Under the pieces are notes generated by a model that saw only the letters and a program-made list of their open reading frames with translations, did no database searches and was not told where the DNA came from. 9,963 bases of DNA, taken from contig CAISUR010000591.1 of assembly GCA_903888655.1 (NCBI GenBank), positions 1-9,963 of the forward strand. Direction: 5' to 3'. Shown here piece after piece: positions 6,778 to 9,963 of this stretch (positions are counted from its first letter, which is position 1; each line of letters opens with the position of its first letter). The translations under genes were made by a program, and so were the position numbers. This DNA is from an uncultured Bacteroidota bacterium. Lineage in GTDB: Bacteria > Bacteroidota > Bacteroidia > Flavobacteriales > Flavobacteriaceae.

Positions 6778-8514
6778 ATGAGAAATTATTTATATACAAT
6801 AGCATTTCTATTATTAGTGAATTGTACTGTACATTCACAAACCATAAGTCGTCAAGAAATTTTAGGAAAACCAACAAATACTAGTATATCTCTTAAAATG
6901 TTTTTTTCTACTCCTGCCGAGGTTGCTGTACAATTTGGCACTTCAACTGGCAATTATACAGGACAGACTAGTTGGCAAACCTTTGCAGCAAATGATCCAA
7001 CTGAAATTTTAATAAGTGGTTTGCAACCGGATACCAAATATTATTATGTTGTAATCTATAGAAATCCTGGAGACACCAATTTTACAACCCGAACAGAACA
7101 TACTTTTCATACGCAAAGACAAATAGGAAGTGGATATACTTTTGTTGTCCAAGCAGATCCCCATTTAGATGCTTCTTCGGATACTGCTTTGTACCAACGT
7201 TGTTTACAAAATCAATTGGAAGACAATCCTGATTTTATGATTGATTTAGGCGATTTCTTAATGACTGATAAATTAAAAAATCTAACAACCAATGCTGTTC
7301 CACATGATACGATTCCTTATCGATGTAATTTATTGCGTTCTTATTATGAAACCGTTTGTCACTCTTTACCTTTATACAATGTATTAGGCAATCATGAGGG
7401 CGAAGCAGGCTGGTATTTAGATGGCACTGCTAATAATGTTGCCATTTGGGATACACAAGAACGACAAAAATACTTTTTAAATCCAGGTCCTGATAGCTTT
7501 TACTCGGGTGATGCTACGATTCAAAACTTTGTGGGACCGAATAACACTTCTGGAATCAGAAAAGCCTATTATTCATGGACTTGGGGCGATGCTTTATTTA
7601 TTGTTATTGATCCTTATTGGAGTTCTAATCCTAAGCCCGATGCTACACATGGTTGGTATTGGTCATTGGGCTTGACCCAATACAATTGGCTTAAAACCAC
7701 TTTAGAAAATAGTACTGCTCAATTCAAGTTTATTTTTTCCCATCAAATTGTAGGAGGCGATGCCGAAGGTAGAGGCGGAATTGAATATGCCGATAAATAC
7801 GAATGGGGTGGCATGAATTCTGATGGAGTTACTCCGGGTTTTGCAACCAATAGACCCGGATGGTATAAGCCAATTAAAGACCTATTGACTGAAAACCATG
7901 TTACTATTTTCTTTCATGGGCATGATCACTTTTTTGATAAACAAGACAAAGATTGTTTAGTATATCAAGAAACACCTCAACCGAGTTTGCCTAATTTTAA
8001 TTATCCGTCACAAGCGGCCACTTATGGTTATCTTGCTGGTCAAATTTTAGCCAATTCAGGACATTTAAGAGTGACCGTCAATCCAACTCAAATTCAAGTT
8101 GATTATGTTAGAGCCTATCTTCCTGCTAGTGAAAATGGAACTCGCCATAACAAAGATATATCAGCAACCTATACCATAGGTTTATCTAATTGTTATACTT
8201 TAAGTGCAAATTCACCTGTAATTTGGAATGCCAATTATGCAGATGAAATAGTATATCCAAATCCTCTCACTACAGCCTCTAAAATTGAATTTACTTTACC
8301 TACTGCAGCCCATATATCTATAGTTATATATAATGAACTAGGACAATTGGTGAATAATTTAGTTTCTGATACTTATGTTACTGAAGGAAAATTTCAAGTA
8401 ATATGGGGTGGAAAAGATAATTCGGGTGCAGATGTTTCTAATGGAATTTATATTTACAAAATAATCGGAGAAAACGGCGCAGTTAGTACTGGAAAAATAG
8501 TAGTAAAAAAATAA
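6778..8514 (+). CDS. Secreted PAP-like metallophosphoesterase with T9SS sorting domain (copy 2)
   Basis: A 578-residue paralogue of the preceding gene, aligned over its whole length up to the sorting domain. The signal peptide is about 1-20 (cleavage near VHS|QT). The PAP-type N-terminal domain is about 22-113. The phosphoesterase domain (about 120-455) carries D127-x-H129, GDFLMTD (D159), GNHE (N205, H206), SHQI (H322) and GHDH (H382, H384). As in copy 1, the purple-type tyrosine is missing. Where copy 1 has HH in the fourth block, this copy has HQ, so only H322 can act there. The C-terminus (about 490-578) is a T9SS sorting domain with a FlgD-like fold: VYPNPLTTASKIEF, YNELGQLV, GKDNSGADVSNGIYIYKI, GKIVVKK. 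It is longer than that of copy 1, which suggests the two tails were acquired or diverged separately. A different substrate range is plausible but not shown. Confidence 0.9.
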   Translation: MRNYLYTIAFLLLVNCTVHSQTISRQEILGKPTNTSISLKMFFSTPAEVAVQFGTSTGNYTGQTSWQTFAANDPTEILISGLQPDTKYYYVVIYRNPGDTNFTTRTEHTFHTQRQIGSGYTFVVQADPHLDASSDTALYQRCLQNQLEDNPDFMIDLGDFLMTDKLKNLTTNAVPHDTIPYRCNLLRSYYETVCHSLPLYNVLGNHEGEAGWYLDGTANNVAIWDTQERQKYFLNPGPDSFYSGDATIQNFVGPNNTSGIRKAYYSWTWGDALFIVIDPYWSSNPKPDATHGWYWSLGLTQYNWLKTTLENSTAQFKFIFSHQIVGGDAEGRGGIEYADKYEWGGMNSDGVTPGFATNRPGWYKPIKDLLTENHVTIFFHGHDHFFDKQDKDCLVYQETPQPSLPNFNYPSQAATYGYLAGQILANSGHLRVTVNPTQIQVDYVRAYLPASENGTRHNKDISATYTIGLSNCYTLSANSPVIWNANYADEIVYPNPLTTASKIEFTLPTAAHISIVIYNELGQLVNNLVSDTYVTEGKFQVIWGGKDNSGADVSNGIYIYKIIGENGAVSTGKIVVKK

Positions 8515-8532
8515 TTTAACACAATAAAGGTC

Positions 8533-9963
8533 ATGAAAAAAGCAATTTTAATTATTGTTTGTATGATTAGTTTATATGCTACGGCACATACTATAAACTA
8601 TCAAAATCAGGTGTTACGACATTGGACTATTCAAAAAGAACATCTATTCATAGATGGTTCTTTTTCTATGATGAAAAATAATATGGTTTATATTGAAGAT
8701 GCACAAAATGTATTAAAAAGCTATCCATTAGATGCGCTTTCAAAAGCAGATCAAGACTATGTAAAACAAAAAGAAGCACAAATTAATGCTATTAATACCA
8801 ATAGCATTCCTAAAACTTCTAATGAAATTTCAAAAGAATTTTATGTAAAAATCATAATGATTGTGCTATTCTTAATTGTTTTTACTTATTTTTTATTCAA
8901 AGCAACAGACAAAAGAAAAAGAAACTATATTGTTCCTATTGTTTTTGTTGGTGTTTCGGTAACGCTTTTTAGTTTTGGAAAAAAATTAGTGACTATAACT
9001 GATCCTGCTTTTGTCAATGCGGCTTTTACTCCTTTTGTACCTAATGTACATACCTCATGGGACGCTACTTATTTTTACGTTGAAAGTAAAGGAATTCCTA
9101 ATCACACGATGATGGTTGGTATTTCCAATCATGGTTGGCAACAACAAGTGCCTATTCCGCAATGTTATATTGGAGCTAATCATTGGAGCATACCATTAAA
9201 TCCTGTGGTTGCAGCCACTCCTATAGTGATTGATAATGTACACTTCACACGTGGCGCTATCGCTATTGCGGCTAATGGAGTGCCAATTTTTAATTATCAT
9301 ACTAATACTGGTGTTGATTCGTATTTAGATGGACAATTAGATAATTATGGAGGTCATTGTGGTCGTGGAGACGATTATCACTATCATATTGCACCTTTAC
9401 ATTTATATACTTTAGGACAAACAACAACCAATTTACCTTGTGCTTTTGGATTAGATGGGTATGCTGTGTATGGAAGTGTTGAGCCTGATGGAAGTCCGAT
9501 GCTTGCTTTGGACGCCAATCATGGTCATTATGGAACGAATGGTGTTTATCACTATCATGGTACTGCTACGGCCCCTTATATGATTGGAAATTTCGTTGGG
9601 CAAGTGACAGAGGATGCCACTTATCAATTGATTCCTCAAGCTTCTGCTCATCCGGTACGCAACGAAAATTGGACGCCATTAAATGGTGCTTTGATTACTT
9701 CTTGTGTGGCAAATTCCAATAATAATGGATATAACGTTTCTTATTCTTTAAATGGAACTCCAGGTTATGCTACTAATTTTAGTTGGAGTGGTACCACTTA
9801 TACTTTCAATTATGTTACCCCAAGTGGCACAACAACTACTAATTATAATGGCTTTTCTCAATGTACTGTACCGTTAGCCAATACAGTTTTTTTGTTAGAT
9901 TCCGAGGTGCAAGTCTATCCAAATCCTGCTAAAGATTCGTTGCAAATTCATTTAGGAAAAGAC
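8533..9963 (+). CDS. YHYH-domain membrane/secreted protein with SHD1-like N-terminus and T9SS tail (3' partial)
   Basis: The frame is open from ATG 8533 to the window end (477 codons). A signal peptide (about 1-19) leads to a segment (about 29-78) with RHWTIQKEHLFIDGSF, YIEDAQN and PLDALSKADQDYV, resembling an SLA1 homology domain 1 (SHD1). Two transmembrane helices (about 106-122 and 132-148) flank a basic loop, KATDKRKRN, probably cytoplasmic. The rest (about 165-450) is a YHYH-type domain with the motif twice: DDYHYHIAP (YHYH at 282-285) and NGVYHYHGT (YHYH at 339-342). It also has GGHCGRG and several His/Cys/Asp residues that could bind metal. The last visible residues, EVQVYPNPAKDSLQIHL, are the start of a T9SS sorting domain, so perhaps 60 residues are missing. 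The function of YHYH proteins is poorly known. It lies 18 bases after the second phosphoesterase and probably shares its operon. Confidence 0.83.
   Translation, partial: MKKAILIIVCMISLYATAHTINYQNQVLRHWTIQKEHLFIDGSFSMMKNNMVYIEDAQNVLKSYPLDALSKADQDYVKQKEAQINAINTNSIPKTSNEISKEFYVKIIMIVLFLIVFTYFLFKATDKRKRNYIVPIVFVGVSVTLFSFGKKLVTITDPAFVNAAFTPFVPNVHTSWDATYFYVESKGIPNHTMMVGISNHGWQQQVPIPQCYIGANHWSIPLNPVVAATPIVIDNVHFTRGAIAIAANGVPIFNYHTNTGVDSYLDGQLDNYGGHCGRGDDYHYHIAPLHLYTLGQTTTNLPCAFGLDGYAVYGSVEPDGSPMLALDANHGHYGTNGVYHYHGTATAPYMIGNFVGQVTEDATYQLIPQASAHPVRNENWTPLNGALITSCVANSNNNGYNVSYSLNGTPGYATNFSWSGTTYTFNYVTPSGTTTTNYNGFSQCTVPLANTVFLLDSEVQVYPNPAKDSLQIHLGKD

Noticed and set aside
9451..9651. Minus-strand open frame opposite the YHYH gene
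   Set aside because: It is antisense to the YHYH domain, and its His/Ile/Ser/Arg-rich product has no recognisable feature.

Overview
The window is AT-rich DNA, typical of the phylum Bacteroidota, and most likely from Flavobacterium or a close relative. Three things support this: the gliding-motility lipoprotein GldI at the left edge, C-terminal 'VYPNP' sorting domains of the type IX secretion system (T9SS) on three proteins at the right, and start regions without Shine-Dalgarno sequences. No rRNA, tRNA, CRISPR array, insertion sequence or phage gene is visible.

Left block (1-3064, + strand): three peptidyl-prolyl isomerases in a row. They are GldI (FKBP type, 5' end cut by the window) and two cyclophilin-FKBP fusion paralogues. 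Spacing is short (7 and 37 bases), so one operon is likely. It closes with a strong hairpin at 3027-3064 that also serves the convergent gene on the other side. These proteins carry export or lipoprotein signals and would help fold envelope and secreted proteins.

Middle (3080-3508, - strand): a small acidic cytoplasmic protein of unknown function. A 121-base AT-rich gap separates it from the next gene.

Right block (3630 to the window end, + strand): six genes in tight succession. They are an ECF sigma factor, a very small one-helix membrane protein (putative anti-sigma), a membrane-anchored Spy/CpxP/CnrX-like periplasmic sensor, two tandem purple-acid-phosphatase-like metallophosphoesterases with T9SS sorting domains, and a YHYH-domain protein that runs off the window. 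The first three match the parts list of a CnrYXH-type trans-envelope metal or stress signalling module, here in the order sigma, anti-sigma, sensor. The same two-part motif, TACCAG-N16-CGTCTAATAAA, occurs at the start of the sigma gene and again just before the anti-sigma gene. Its layout is that of an ECF promoter, so the module is probably autoregulated. Gaps downstream are only 6-18 bases, so the phosphoesterases and the YHYH protein probably belong to the same regulon.

Working model (inference): an envelope signal, perhaps metal or phosphate related, is read by the Spy/CnrX-like protein. This frees the sigma factor, which raises its own expression and that of secreted phosphoesterases exported through the T9SS.
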